In this document: positions 26,871-34,966 of the stretch, piece after piece | How the letters are laid out: each line of letters starts with the position of its first letter | Position numbering within the stretch: position 1 is the first letter of the stretch | Origin: Corynebacterium phocae | GTDB taxonomy: Bacteria; Actinomycetota; Actinomycetes; Mycobacteriales; Mycobacteriaceae | Direction of reading: 5' to 3' | NCBI RefSeq assembly: GCF_008693075.1 | Contig: NZ_VXKJ01000010.1 | Coordinates: 1 to 37,129, forward strand | DNA: 37,129 nt | Made by a program: the position numbers and the translations under genes | Notes under the pieces: generated by a model | Told to the model about the DNA's origin: nothing | The model's input: only the letters and a program-made list of their open reading frames with translations | Database searches by the model: none

Positions 26871-28130
26871 CTATGCGACCACAGGTGCAGGGGTTTCCGG
26901 CCAGTGTTTCAGCCGCAGCATCCACACCGCGGAAAACAGGATACCCACCACGGCCGCGGCCATGGAATATTGCACGGAGATGACGGTAGCAATGGCACCG
27001 CCTAGCAGGAACCCGGGGACCTCGCCGCCTAGTGCGATGGTGCGCTCGGTGGCCGCGATATCGCCCACCATGGAATCTGGTGAGCTTTGCTGCTTGGCGG
27101 TGTTAAACAGCACGATGCACAGCACCATGCACAGCCCAAAGGCAAAATCGGGCAGCGCGACCAGCGTGATGCGCGCGGGTACGTTGCTAAACAGCTGCGC
27201 TGCTAGCATGATCAGTATGCTCACGCCGGGCAAGGTTATTGCCAGGCAGTACAGCCTTTTGGCGTGCGTTTCCGCGAAAGGTGTGCTGGCTAGCGCCGCG
27301 CCCACTAAACCGCCGATGCCGCCCGCAACCCCCACTACTGCCAGTGCCCAGGGCTCGAAATCTAGCACGCGGACGCAGTAGATGATGAATACGGCTTGGA
27401 AGATTGAGCTAAAGAAGTTGAAGTGGAAGGACGTGAGTGTCAGGCGTTTGAGGAAGTCGTTGTTCCAGATAAACCGCAGGCCGTTGAAGGAGGGGCGGAC
27501 GGTGTCGGTTTCGCAAGGCTCCGGGGCGGGGCGGGCCTTGGTGGGGGCTGCCAGCCACACCATTAGGGAGAGGACCAGGGCAACGGCAAAGCTGAATGAG
27601 CCCACCCACATGGTGGTGGCGAACGTCAGTAGGCTGACTACCAGGCCGCCGAGGCCGATACCGCCCAGCTCGGAGAGCACGCCCGAGGTGCGCAGTAAGG
27701 AGTTGGCGCGGTTGAGCGATTTACCGTCCCGGCCTACGAATTCCACCACGGCGGTGTTGACCCCGGCTTCGTTGAGTAAGGAGGCAATGCCCAGGAGAAA
27801 CAGCGCGATGAACAAGATCCACAGTGAGGGCTGGGTGTAGAGCGATACCGCCACTATGGTGCAGCTGAGCACCCTGAGTGCGTTGGCGAAGGTAATCGCG
27901 CGCGCTCCGCCCAGTTTGCCTACGAACCCGGCTACCGCCAGGCCAAAGACTAGGGCGGCGGCGGACTCGGTGAGGTTGAGGGCGGCGATGTGCATGGGGG
28001 TGGCATCGAAAATCTTGAGCGCGATAAGCGGCGCAACGAAAAGCGCAATCTGTAAGCCGATGGCTCCCCAAAACTCCGCCCCTGTCAGCAGTGCAACGGG
28101 GTGGAACGTACGCTTTTGTGTGGTGGCCAT
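26871..28130 (-). CDS. MFS transporter, macrolide-efflux-like
   Basis: The 419-residue protein has twelve predicted membrane segments in two halves, with a central loop near residues 195-220 (PTKARPAPEPCETD) that begins the second half. The order and LNEAGVNTAVVEFVGRDG / LNRANSLLRTSGVLSELGG stretch fit MFS exporters of the MefA/enterobactin-exporter type. Substrate unknown. The ATG lies at 28130 and it reads away from the lanthipeptide operon. A role in exporting or resisting that product cannot be excluded, but LanT and LanFE make it unnecessary. Codon use looks like the GC-rich chromosome. Confidence 0.85.
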   Translation of the reverse strand: MATTQKRTFHPVALLTGAEFWGAIGLQIALFVAPLIALKIFDATPMHIAALNLTESAAALVFGLAVAGFVGKLGGARAITFANALRVLSCTIVAVSLYTQPSLWILFIALFLLGIASLLNEAGVNTAVVEFVGRDGKSLNRANSLLRTSGVLSELGGIGLGGLVVSLLTFATTMWVGSFSFAVALVLSLMVWLAAPTKARPAPEPCETDTVRPSFNGLRFIWNNDFLKRLTLTSFHFNFFSSIFQAVFIIYCVRVLDFEPWALAVVGVAGGIGGLVGAALASTPFAETHAKRLYCLAITLPGVSILIMLAAQLFSNVPARITLVALPDFAFGLCMVLCIVLFNTAKQQSSPDSMVGDIAATERTIALGGEVPGFLLGGAIATVISVQYSMAAAVVGILFSAVWMLRLKHWPETPAPVVA

Positions 28131-28564
28131 ACTAAGAGCCTAGGGCCCTCGCAGTATCCGCCATAATCGGCGAATTAACTTTCGGAGGACTTGTAATCAG
28201 GACCAGTTGGCACGGGTCTTTCGATGTATTTCCTTTGCGGGGCTGTGGATAGTCCCAAAGGCCGCCAGAAATTTTTGAAAAAGCGGAACCTTACCCCCAT
28301 AAGTGGTTAGCCTATGGAGTTACTGCTTGAGGATTCGGTTAAGGCGAACGGGTTTCTGCAGCTAAGTTACCTTAATAAATTGAGAGTTTAAAAATTTCTT
28401 TGGAGGTGCTTGATTTTCTGCCCCTCCTGACTAGACTCTGTTTCAACGTAGATTTGAAGTACGCCTTGAGTGTAAAGGTCTATGTTGTTGGATTGGTTGA
28501 TTCCACAGTCAGCGACGGGACATTAATTCAATTTTGATTCTGATGTCTATGGAGAGGAAAGGTC
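28131..28564 (+). other. AT-rich control region of the lanthipeptide operon
   Basis: This 434-bp gap between the divergent MFS gene and the first precursor gene is visibly more AT-rich than the genes to its left. No convincing gene is present; a 25-codon frame at 28314-28391 lacks a ribosome site. The operon promoter should lie here. AT-rich words near 28370-28400 and 28520-28545 are candidates, but none has a clear -35 partner. The strong ribosome site GGAGAGGAAAGG at 28551-28562 serves the first precursor gene. Confidence 0.4.
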
Positions 28565-28732
28565 ATGAGCAACTACACCGACATAGTGGATAACTATCGC
28601 GAGGACGAGCTTCGCGTGATGATTGATGCTGAAGAGGGAGTCAATGGCGCAACGCACCCTTTGGTTGCAACGGCAGTATGTGTGATGTCGTTGATGTTTT
28701 GCCCCACCACAAACTGTACTGACCGGTGTTAA
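28565..28732 (+). CDS. lanA: Lanthipeptide precursor, beta type, with extra cysteine (beta 1)
   Basis: This 55-residue precursor has GGAGAGGAAAGG upstream. The leader NYREDELRVMID closely matches that of the second beta peptide (29177-29332). The core ends CPTTNCTDRC, the CPTTxCTxxC hallmark of beta peptides of two-component lantibiotics such as haloduracin, plantaricin W and lacticin 3147. Cleavage is expected after Gly28 (VNG/ATHP), although this is not a canonical GG site. Ser42-Cys46 keeps the S-x-x-x-C spacing of haloduracin beta; Thr48/Thr49-Cys51 and Thr52-Cys55 would form the end rings (inference). Cys39 is additional and could pair with Thr30 or Thr36. Confidence 0.85.
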   Translation: MSNYTDIVDNYREDELRVMIDAEEGVNGATHPLVATAVCVMSLMFCPTTNCTDRC

Positions 28733-28748
28733 GGAAAGGACTGTTCTA

Positions 28749-28916
28749 ATGTTTAAAGGCACCAAGTCGGAATGGTTCGCCACCCTAATTGTCTTCTTCT
28801 TTTCAGTGTTCTTGCTGTTGGGTGTGACATCTCTTGACATGGCCGTAGTGGCCTCGATTTCTTATGTGGCTGCTTTCGCTGCCTACTTCGCTGAAAAAAA
28901 GTACGAACGGAAATAA
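28749..28916 (+). CDS. 55-aa double-spanning membrane peptide, possible immunity protein
   Basis: Start ATG has AAGGAAAGGA at good spacing. The sequence is MFKGTKSEWF, a hydrophobic helix (about 10-27), a short LDM turn, a second helix (about 31-48) and a basic end EKKYERK. It has no cysteine and no leader-like segment, so it is not a precursor. Lying between two precursor genes, it could be a small LanI-type immunity peptide protecting the producer membrane, by analogy with other small membrane immunity peptides. I recognise no family. Confidence 0.7.
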   Translation: MFKGTKSEWFATLIVFFFSVFLLLGVTSLDMAVVASISYVAAFAAYFAEKKYERK

Positions 28917-28979
28917 TGCGTCCGGTCAGCAGTTTAAAGCTTCCGGACAGCCCGATCTCGAATGGAGAGTGATTAAATC

Positions 28980-29144
28980 ATGCAGGCGCAAACCAAAGAG
29001 CGCGATCAGCTTTTCGCTCAATTGGAAGACGAGCTAAGGATGTTATACATCGGTGAGCCTACGGAAATGGGTCTCAGCAACTTTCTGGGTAATGAAGGTA
29101 AATACTGTACGCTCACTAAAGAATGTATGATCAACTGTAACTAA
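28980..29144 (+). CDS. lanA: Lanthipeptide precursor, alpha type (lipid II-binding)
   Basis: This 54-residue precursor has GGAG about 12 bases upstream. The leader has LFAQLEDELRMLY. The C-terminal part LSNFLGNEGKYCTLTKECMI plus NCN aligns with haloduracin alpha and lacticin 3147 A1 and contains CTLTxEC, the lipid II-binding motif of the mersacidin/lacticin group. Ring spacing equals haloduracin alpha: Ser33-Cys43, Thr44-Cys49, Thr46-Cys53 (inferred). The N-terminal cysteine-containing segment of haloduracin alpha is missing. The likely cleavage site is Gly31 (EMG/LSN), again not a canonical double glycine. Confidence 0.9.
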   Translation: MQAQTKERDQLFAQLEDELRMLYIGEPTEMGLSNFLGNEGKYCTLTKECMINCN

Positions 29145-29176
29145 AAATTCACCCAAACTAAAGGAGGATAAGGACG

Positions 29177-29332
29177 ATGGTGCATGTTGCGAATTACACG
29201 GAGGAAGAGCTTCGTGATTTCATCGATCAAGATACTGGCGAAGTCGGAGGAACTCATCCGACCACCGTCCCCGTAACGATCACTGTTTCTGCTGCAATTT
29301 GTCCGACGACTAAATGCACTAGCAAGTGCTAA
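29177..29332 (+). CDS. lanA: Lanthipeptide precursor, beta type (beta 2)
   Basis: This 51-residue precursor is preceded by a strong AAGGAGG. The leader NYTEEELRDFIDQDTGEVGG ends in a canonical GG cleavage site; the 26-residue core is THPTTVPVTITVSAAI plus CPTTKCTSKC, almost identical at the end to haloduracin beta (CPTTKCTSQC). Ser38-Cys42 matches the S-x-x-x-C ring of that peptide; Thr44/45-Cys47 and Thr48-Cys51 would complete it. Many further Thr residues could be dehydrated. It pairs with the alpha peptide 32 bp upstream. Confidence 0.92.
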   Translation: MVHVANYTEEELRDFIDQDTGEVGGTHPTTVPVTITVSAAICPTTKCTSKC

Positions 29333-29356
29333 CTTTGATCAAATTTACCTGTAAAC

Positions 29357-29390
29357 ATCCTCCCGTCGGAATTATTTCCGTCGGGAGGAT
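29357..29390 (+). terminator. Attenuator-like hairpin between precursor genes and lanM
   Basis: ATCCTCCCG pairs with CGGGAGGAT, then a T-T mismatch, then CGGAA with TTCCG around a TTAT loop. The stem is strong, but only CTGTTGAG follows, with no T-run. It probably causes partial termination or protects the 3' end of the precursor mRNA, so that precursors are made in excess over the enzymes. Confidence 0.7.
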
Positions 29391-29412
29391 CTGTTGAGAA
29401 CGGAAAGATAGT

Positions 29413-31926
29413 ATGTGGGGTTATCGCTCCTTTTATAAGCTCCGTTGTGAACAGCGTTTAGCGGCAACTGGAATTGTTCCGTTGGTCTTGAGAGCGTCCG
29501 TGTGCGAGAACGTGGCTACGCGAGTCGCGGACATGGCGGAACGTTCCCAGGTGTTTGATTTTCATACCTGGCGGAAAGCTCAAGGTCACAAGGCGGATTC
29601 TGGTAGTGACCTCGCTTTAGGAAGGTACAAGCAGTCGTGGGGAAACACGGAAGAATACGTGGAGTATCTTGGCGCGTCTTTTCCAACATTGCAGGCTTTG
29701 AGTGACAAATTCGTTGAGCTTACCGCTTCTTTCGCCGAGGAGGTTCTGTCTCATTGGTCTGAGGATCTTCGAGCCCTAATTGATAGCGGGTTAATCCCCG
29801 CCCATAGTGAAGTTGTGGGCTGGGATTTTCTTTTTGATGAGACTCACCACGGGGGCAAGGGCGCCGTGGCTGTTGATTGGCGTAGCGGGGCGGACACGGG
29901 AAGGCTAATCTATAAGCCCCGGCCTGCGGATGGCGAAGCCCTGCTGAGTGCTGTTTTTAACTTCGTGGCTGAGGAAGGGGAGAGATTTAATGCTCGAACT
30001 TTAACGCGGGGTCAGCACTCATGGCATGAATTTATTCCTCACAGTCGCATCAGTGATCCAGAGTTATACCTGCGGCGGTGTGGGAAGGTTGTGGCGGTGT
30101 GTTCTTTACTAGGGACCACTGATCTCCATGCCGATAATGTACGCCCTGGTCCGAACAACTGTCCCGTCATCGTTGATGGAGAAACGGCTGTACAACTGCG
30201 GCCTAGTCTGGGTGGAGAAATTGGTACGTGGGAGCTATTTTCTAGCGGCCTGGTGCCCACTACTTTGGGGTCTCCATTGCTCATTGCCTACGGCGGTTTG
30301 TCCGGAGGGCAGGGGCTGGGGCCTAGCCTCGAGCAGAGCTACATGTCTTTTGCGGTGACAGATCCCGACTCTGATGCAGTCAGTGTACAGAGGATCACCA
30401 AGATATTGAAGGTGGCTTCGCTGGGTGAAGAAGAGGACCGGGTTAGTGCTGAAACCAAGCGCTCGTTGATAGGCGAAGGATTAGCCGACGCTATTTGCCG
30501 GCTAAAAAATACGCCGGACCTATGCCGGAGTATCACTGAGTTGGTTCGTGGAAAGTCTTTCAGGCAGGTTGTCAGGGGGACAAACGTTTACTTCGCTTTG
30601 CTCACAGCGGCTTCGGATCCAATGCACTTGGCTGGGAAGTCACCTTCCCCGTACCGTTTGCTTAAAGCTAACAGCCGGCGGGCAAATTCGATTGCTTCGA
30701 TTGCTGATGTCGTGGCAGATAGGGAGATAAGTCAGCTTGAAGAAGGAGACGTACCCTACTTTGGCTTGTTCATTGATAGCGAAGATTGTTGTCATATCCG
30801 CGACGACAGCGGATTCAGCATCAAAGTAGATTCCCTTCCTTACTACGACGGTTTGAATCTGGCGGGCCGCATTAAGTGGCTGTTAAATTTGAGTACGGAA
30901 CAAATCCGCAGTGCGCTTAATATCAATGATTGCACCCTGGATAGTGAGGCCAAGTCTCCCAAGATTGGTGATTTGCGCCAGTATCTTCTGGATACCCAAG
31001 CAAGTGATGTACCTCAGTGGCTTTGGGTTGATTCATCTTCGCAGGAACGTTTACGTCTGGTGACCGGTGGGGCATCCTTAGTTGGGTCACTTGGTACTGC
31101 TTATGCAGTAGGCAAGACCCAAGACGCGTTGGCGGTTACCGCACATTGGCCTGACTCCGCCAGGTTGCGTTGGCATGCGTGGGGGCCCTCCACCTCCGCA
31201 TGCGTTATTAGTGGGTTTAGCGATGAACGCCATCAACGCTGGGTTGAGGATGTACCGGGACTTCTACAGGAAGGTTCTTCAGGGGACTACCTAACGGGAC
31301 TTTTGGGATTTCTTGCCCACATTCCCCAGGCGTGGAGATCACCAGAAATCTTTGAACTCCTCTCGGGTGCTGCCGTGGAGGAAGGCGATGGTTTGGCGCA
31401 TGGAAAGGCAGGCTTGTTGGCTGCGGCCGTGGCTGTGGGGGATGAATTGGCGCCCCGGCTGGCAGCGGAGCTTGTAGAGCGTCTGACCGTTGCGGAAAAC
31501 TTTGAGCAGTTGGCTTGGTGTAGAGGTGCCACTGGCATCATTGCGGCTTTGGCAGCTGGTGGATTTTTGTCCAGGAGCCACGCTGACCGCTACGTCGAGT
31601 CGGTCGCTAACATCACCGGCGAACTCCTATCACAGCCGGACCCGGTTGACCTGTCTTTCTGTCATGGCTTGGCGGGAGTCATAGGTGTTCTAGAACTTCT
31701 CTGTGCTTGTGGCCACGCAACGGCCGGAACCCAAGCGATGATAGTTCGTGAAGCTGTTGAACGCAGGATCCGTGCAGGTGGTGGATACTTCCTGGCACAT
31801 CCTGACGTGAAAGAAGACCCTGGCTTTCTCAATGGATACGGCAGTATCCTTGCGTTGCAAAGGCCTGGCGTTCTGCATCCCTTACTTCCGCCAATTCAGA
31901 AAGGGGCACATCATGCGTTGGGGTAA
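29413..31926 (+). CDS. lanM: Class II lanthipeptide synthetase (bifunctional dehydratase/cyclase)
   Basis: The 837-residue enzyme phosphorylates and dehydrates Ser/Thr in the precursor core and then joins them to Cys. The dehydratase half shows LIYKPRP (Lys168), HEFI, TDLHADN (Asp237, His239, Asn242) and VDGET (Asp255), corresponding to the kinase-like active site of LanM. The cyclase half shows the LanC motifs AHGKAG, WCRGATGI (Cys703), FCHGLAG (Cys750, His751) and a final FLNGYGS; the three ligands for zinc are present. An in-frame TGA at 29395 fixes the start, with GGAAAG upstream. It is somewhat shorter than usual LanMs (about 900-1100), mainly at the N-terminus. The 3' end overlaps lanT by 14 bp. 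Confidence 0.95.
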   Translation: MWGYRSFYKLRCEQRLAATGIVPLVLRASVCENVATRVADMAERSQVFDFHTWRKAQGHKADSGSDLALGRYKQSWGNTEEYVEYLGASFPTLQALSDKFVELTASFAEEVLSHWSEDLRALIDSGLIPAHSEVVGWDFLFDETHHGGKGAVAVDWRSGADTGRLIYKPRPADGEALLSAVFNFVAEEGERFNARTLTRGQHSWHEFIPHSRISDPELYLRRCGKVVAVCSLLGTTDLHADNVRPGPNNCPVIVDGETAVQLRPSLGGEIGTWELFSSGLVPTTLGSPLLIAYGGLSGGQGLGPSLEQSYMSFAVTDPDSDAVSVQRITKILKVASLGEEEDRVSAETKRSLIGEGLADAICRLKNTPDLCRSITELVRGKSFRQVVRGTNVYFALLTAASDPMHLAGKSPSPYRLLKANSRRANSIASIADVVADREISQLEEGDVPYFGLFIDSEDCCHIRDDSGFSIKVDSLPYYDGLNLAGRIKWLLNLSTEQIRSALNINDCTLDSEAKSPKIGDLRQYLLDTQASDVPQWLWVDSSSQERLRLVTGGASLVGSLGTAYAVGKTQDALAVTAHWPDSARLRWHAWGPSTSACVISGFSDERHQRWVEDVPGLLQEGSSGDYLTGLLGFLAHIPQAWRSPEIFELLSGAAVEEGDGLAHGKAGLLAAAVAVGDELAPRLAAELVERLTVAENFEQLAWCRGATGIIAALAAGGFLSRSHADRYVESVANITGELLSQPDPVDLSFCHGLAGVIGVLELLCACGHATAGTQAMIVREAVERRIRAGGGYFLAHPDVKEDPGFLNGYGSILALQRPGVLHPLLPPIQKGAHHALG

Positions 31927-34027
31927 TGTTCCGCCAAGTGTTCGGTCTGAATGTGGTCTGGTGTGCCTTTACTTGATTTTAAAGCGGCACGGCGTGGATA
32001 AGCCTCTGCGGGCGTTGCGTGAAGAATATCCCATTGGACGTGATGGCATGTCTTCGAAGGCTTTGCGGCACGCGTTGCTGGATTTCGGGTTGTTCACCGA
32101 ACAGCGGACGGGTTCAGTAGAGGAATGCCGGGATGATTTTCGGGTATCGAAGAAATTGGTTCTTAGTTTCTTGGACGGGGATCATTTTGTTCTATTCGAT
32201 CGGATTGGGGCGGACGGATCAGCCACCATTATGGATCCCGTTGACGGAACGGTTTACCTAACGCCCGCAGAGCTTGAAAGCCGATGGAGTGGCACCTGGT
32301 GGACACTTCCGGACGCCAGCGTGAGGGCGGTTCCTGCGCGGATTAGAAACTCGATTAGGCGTATAAGTCAATCGCCGACGTTACGTTTAGCTGCGGATTG
32401 CTTAAGGAGCAATCTCGGCCTGATCTCTGGGTTGTTCATTGCATCGATGACGGTTTTGTTGTTGAGCGGTGTCGTGCCTATGGTCACGAGGGAATTGATC
32501 AATAATTTGACGGGCGCACCTGGAGACTGGGACTCCCGGAGCTTAGCTACTGCTTTTGCTGTTGGTGCGCTACTTTATGGAGGGCTACTTTTTATCCGTG
32601 GCATCGTCGAGGCTAAAATCCATCAGCGAGTATCGCATGTGTTGAAGGTGGGCGGGTTCTCGAGGTTGTTGACCGCTACATACGGTTCGGTACAAAAGTC
32701 CTCTCCGGGTGAGCTGATTTACTCGCTTAACGCTGCTGTTGTTGTTTCTTCAGGTCTAGCGACACAAGTAACGAGTATTCTTTTTAACGTCTTACTCATT
32801 GGTGTTCTTCTCATTGGTGTGGCAACCGTCTGGCTGGGGGCAGCGTTGGTGATGCTTGCGATTATTCTGTCGCTTTTGCCAGTTTATTCCTTCATTTCAC
32901 GCCAGATAGCACGGGAGAGTGCTCGGGAAGTTTTAGCAGCTTCGAAGGGAACTTCTGAACAATTGCAGGCAATTTTGTCCTTTGGGGTGTTAAAAATGGC
33001 TGCTGCTCAGCCATACGTGCTGCGCCGGTGGGAACGTTTCAACCAACGGAGTTTGCACTTTGAGTACATAACCCACTGTTGGCAAGGAGTCCTGGGCACG
33101 CTGAGTTCCCTACTGACTATGACTGCTCCCCTCATCCCGCTGGTTTGGGCCGTAGCTAACGGCAGCCCCGTGGAGCTAGGCTCCATTGTCGCGGCCGGCG
33201 GGGTGGGATCTATCATCGTGTCGTCTATCACCCAAATATTCGCGGGTTCCGCTGGGCTAGCTCAACTAGCGCCATCAGTAGAGCGACTAGATGAGGTGTT
33301 GTGGATGCCGCAAGATAAGCAAGGTGCGGTCAAGCTACCGCGGGGAGTGGAACCACTATCTATGGAAGTGAAGGAGACTGCAATTGGCTACGACGGTACG
33401 CAAACCCCCATCGTGGATGACATTTCGTTTACGGTTCCTGCGGGGGCCGTAGCGGTCCTGCAAGGGGCATCGGGAGCCGGAAAGTCTACTCTTCTTCGCT
33501 GTATGGCGGGGTTAACAAATCCAGTGAGAGGAGAAGTCCGAGTAGATGATGTGAATATCGCTGAGATTGCGCCTGAGAGCCGTGCCCAGATAATTGGTTT
33601 TGTCCCGCAAGAAACTTACCTTTTTTCCGGGACGCTGCGCGAAGCGATTTCTATCGGGCGTGATGTTGTCGATGCCGAAATTTGGGAAGCGTTGGAAGCA
33701 GTCTGTTTAGCAGACGAGGTGAGGGATATGCCTTTGCAGCTTTCGACTCCCGTCGGTGACATGGGCCTGGGTTTGTCAGGAGGTCAAAGGCAACGTGTGG
33801 CGCTGGCGCGAGCGATTCTTGGGAGACCGAGGGTTCTTCTGCTTGATGAGGCAACCAGTGCCGTTGACGTCCCGACCGAACATGCCATTATTGAAAACCT
33901 TAGCCATCTAGGGTTTACGATAATCGCAGCTGCGCACAGGCCCGCCATGATAGAGGAATCAGGAATTGTCATTACTCTTGAGGGAAACCGCGCACACGTT
34001 GAATGTAGAACTGGTTCCAAGAAATAA
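31913..34027 (+). CDS. lanT: Lanthipeptide leader peptidase / ABC exporter
   Basis: The 704-residue protein starts at the ATG 31913, with AGAAAGGGG upstream, inside the end of lanM. The N-terminal C39 peptidase has SECGLVC (catalytic Cys14), DGDHFVLFDRI (His91) and MDPVDG (Asp108), and cuts leaders at double-glycine-type sites. A six-helix membrane domain follows (about 165-460). The ABC domain has GASGAGKST (Lys524), LSGGQRQRVALARA, VLLLDEATSAVD and AAAHRP. It works as a dimer, exporting the matured peptides. It must accept three different leader ends (GG, NG and MG). Confidence 0.95.
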   Translation: MRWGNVPPSVRSECGLVCLYLILKRHGVDKPLRALREEYPIGRDGMSSKALRHALLDFGLFTEQRTGSVEECRDDFRVSKKLVLSFLDGDHFVLFDRIGADGSATIMDPVDGTVYLTPAELESRWSGTWWTLPDASVRAVPARIRNSIRRISQSPTLRLAADCLRSNLGLISGLFIASMTVLLLSGVVPMVTRELINNLTGAPGDWDSRSLATAFAVGALLYGGLLFIRGIVEAKIHQRVSHVLKVGGFSRLLTATYGSVQKSSPGELIYSLNAAVVVSSGLATQVTSILFNVLLIGVLLIGVATVWLGAALVMLAIILSLLPVYSFISRQIARESAREVLAASKGTSEQLQAILSFGVLKMAAAQPYVLRRWERFNQRSLHFEYITHCWQGVLGTLSSLLTMTAPLIPLVWAVANGSPVELGSIVAAGGVGSIIVSSITQIFAGSAGLAQLAPSVERLDEVLWMPQDKQGAVKLPRGVEPLSMEVKETAIGYDGTQTPIVDDISFTVPAGAVAVLQGASGAGKSTLLRCMAGLTNPVRGEVRVDDVNIAEIAPESRAQIIGFVPQETYLFSGTLREAISIGRDVVDAEIWEALEAVCLADEVRDMPLQLSTPVGDMGLGLSGGQRQRVALARAILGRPRVLLLDEATSAVDVPTEHAIIENLSHLGFTIIAAAHRPAMIEESGIVITLEGNRAHVECRTGSKK

Positions 34028-34045
34028 ATTGAAAGGAGATATCAA

Positions 34046-34966
34046 ATGACTAGTGGACGCGCGATTTCGGTAGCGCCGGAGGCGGCTATTGAAATCAGAG
34101 GAGTCACTTTGACGGCCGGCAAAAAAGACATTGTAAAGGATGTGTCCTTTGGTGTTCGTCGTGGGCGCATAACGCTGCTGGCGGGGCCCAACGGGGCTGG
34201 TAAATCTACGCTGTTATCCATTGTTTGTGGCTTGTTGGAGCAATCTTCCGGAGATGCGGAAGTCTTCGGGCAACGTTATACCGATATGTCTGACCCGATT
34301 TTCCGGGTGGGGACTTTCCTTAGTGCGGAATGGCTTGACGCAGGGCGTTCAGCGAGAAATAACCTCAAGATCTTGGCTCAATCGGCTGGCATTGATTCTG
34401 CCCGTGTGGAGGAAGTCATTGAGCTTTGCGGACTGTCATCGGCAGCTGACCGTTTGGTCAAAGGGTTTTCATTGGGCATGAGGCAGCGTTGCGGTATCGC
34501 GGCAGCTTTGTTGGGGGACCCAGAGCTGCTCATATTGGATGAGCCGGTTAATGGCCTGGATCCTTTAGGTATGGCCTGGATGAGAGAGTTGTTGGTCAAA
34601 CATCGCGACAACGGTGGGACCGTGTTGTTGTCTAGTCACCTTCTGAGGGACGCGGAGGATATCTGCGATGACTTGGTGGTGCTCGCGCATGGCGAGGTGA
34701 TGTGGGAAGGCCCGTTGGCAGACTTTGGCGGAGAGGTTGAGATTTGCACAGAGTTTGCCTCGGATCGGTGGGCAGAGATTGTTCAGGAGCTTGGTGTAGA
34801 GGCTGAGAGTCTGCCTGGCGATGTGGTGAGCGTGCCCGTGGAACCCAAGCTGGTGTCCCAGGCCGCCCGCCGGTGTGGCGCGGACTTGAGCTACTTGGTG
34901 CCGAAGAAGGGAAGTTTAGAAGAGAGCTTTCAGGCTCTTGTTAATGGAAAGGACAGTATTCGATGA
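34046..34966 (+). CDS. lanF: Lantibiotic self-protection ABC transporter, ATPase
   Basis: This 306-residue ABC ATPase of the BcrA/LanF type has Walker A GPNGAGKST (47-55), signature FSLGMRQR (141-148) and Walker B LLILDEPVNGLDP (from 161), followed by LLSSHLL. The C-terminal 80 residues are the variable extension of such ATPases. The strong ribosome site GAAAGGAGAT precedes it, 18 bp after lanT. Its stop overlaps the start of the permease gene (ATGA). With that permease it probably expels the lantibiotic from the membrane; general ABC-2 export is the alternative. Confidence 0.88.
   Translation: MTSGRAISVAPEAAIEIRGVTLTAGKKDIVKDVSFGVRRGRITLLAGPNGAGKSTLLSIVCGLLEQSSGDAEVFGQRYTDMSDPIFRVGTFLSAEWLDAGRSARNNLKILAQSAGIDSARVEEVIELCGLSSAADRLVKGFSLGMRQRCGIAAALLGDPELLILDEPVNGLDPLGMAWMRELLVKHRDNGGTVLLSSHLLRDAEDICDDLVVLAHGEVMWEGPLADFGGEVEICTEFASDRWAEIVQELGVEAESLPGDVVSVPVEPKLVSQAARRCGADLSYLVPKKGSLEESFQALVNGKDSIR

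Noticed and set aside
26871..28130. MFS exporter as part of the lanthipeptide cluster
   Set aside because: It is on the opposite strand, its composition matches the GC-rich chromosome, and the cluster already has its own exporter and immunity ABC pair.
28314..28391. 25-codon frame upstream of the lanthipeptide operon as a further precursor or leader peptide
   Set aside because: It has no ribosome site, no cysteine and no similarity to the three precursor leaders.
28547..28840. 97-codon minus-strand open frame over the first precursor genes
   Set aside because: It is antisense to two small genes with good ribosome sites and clear peptide motifs; no features of its own.
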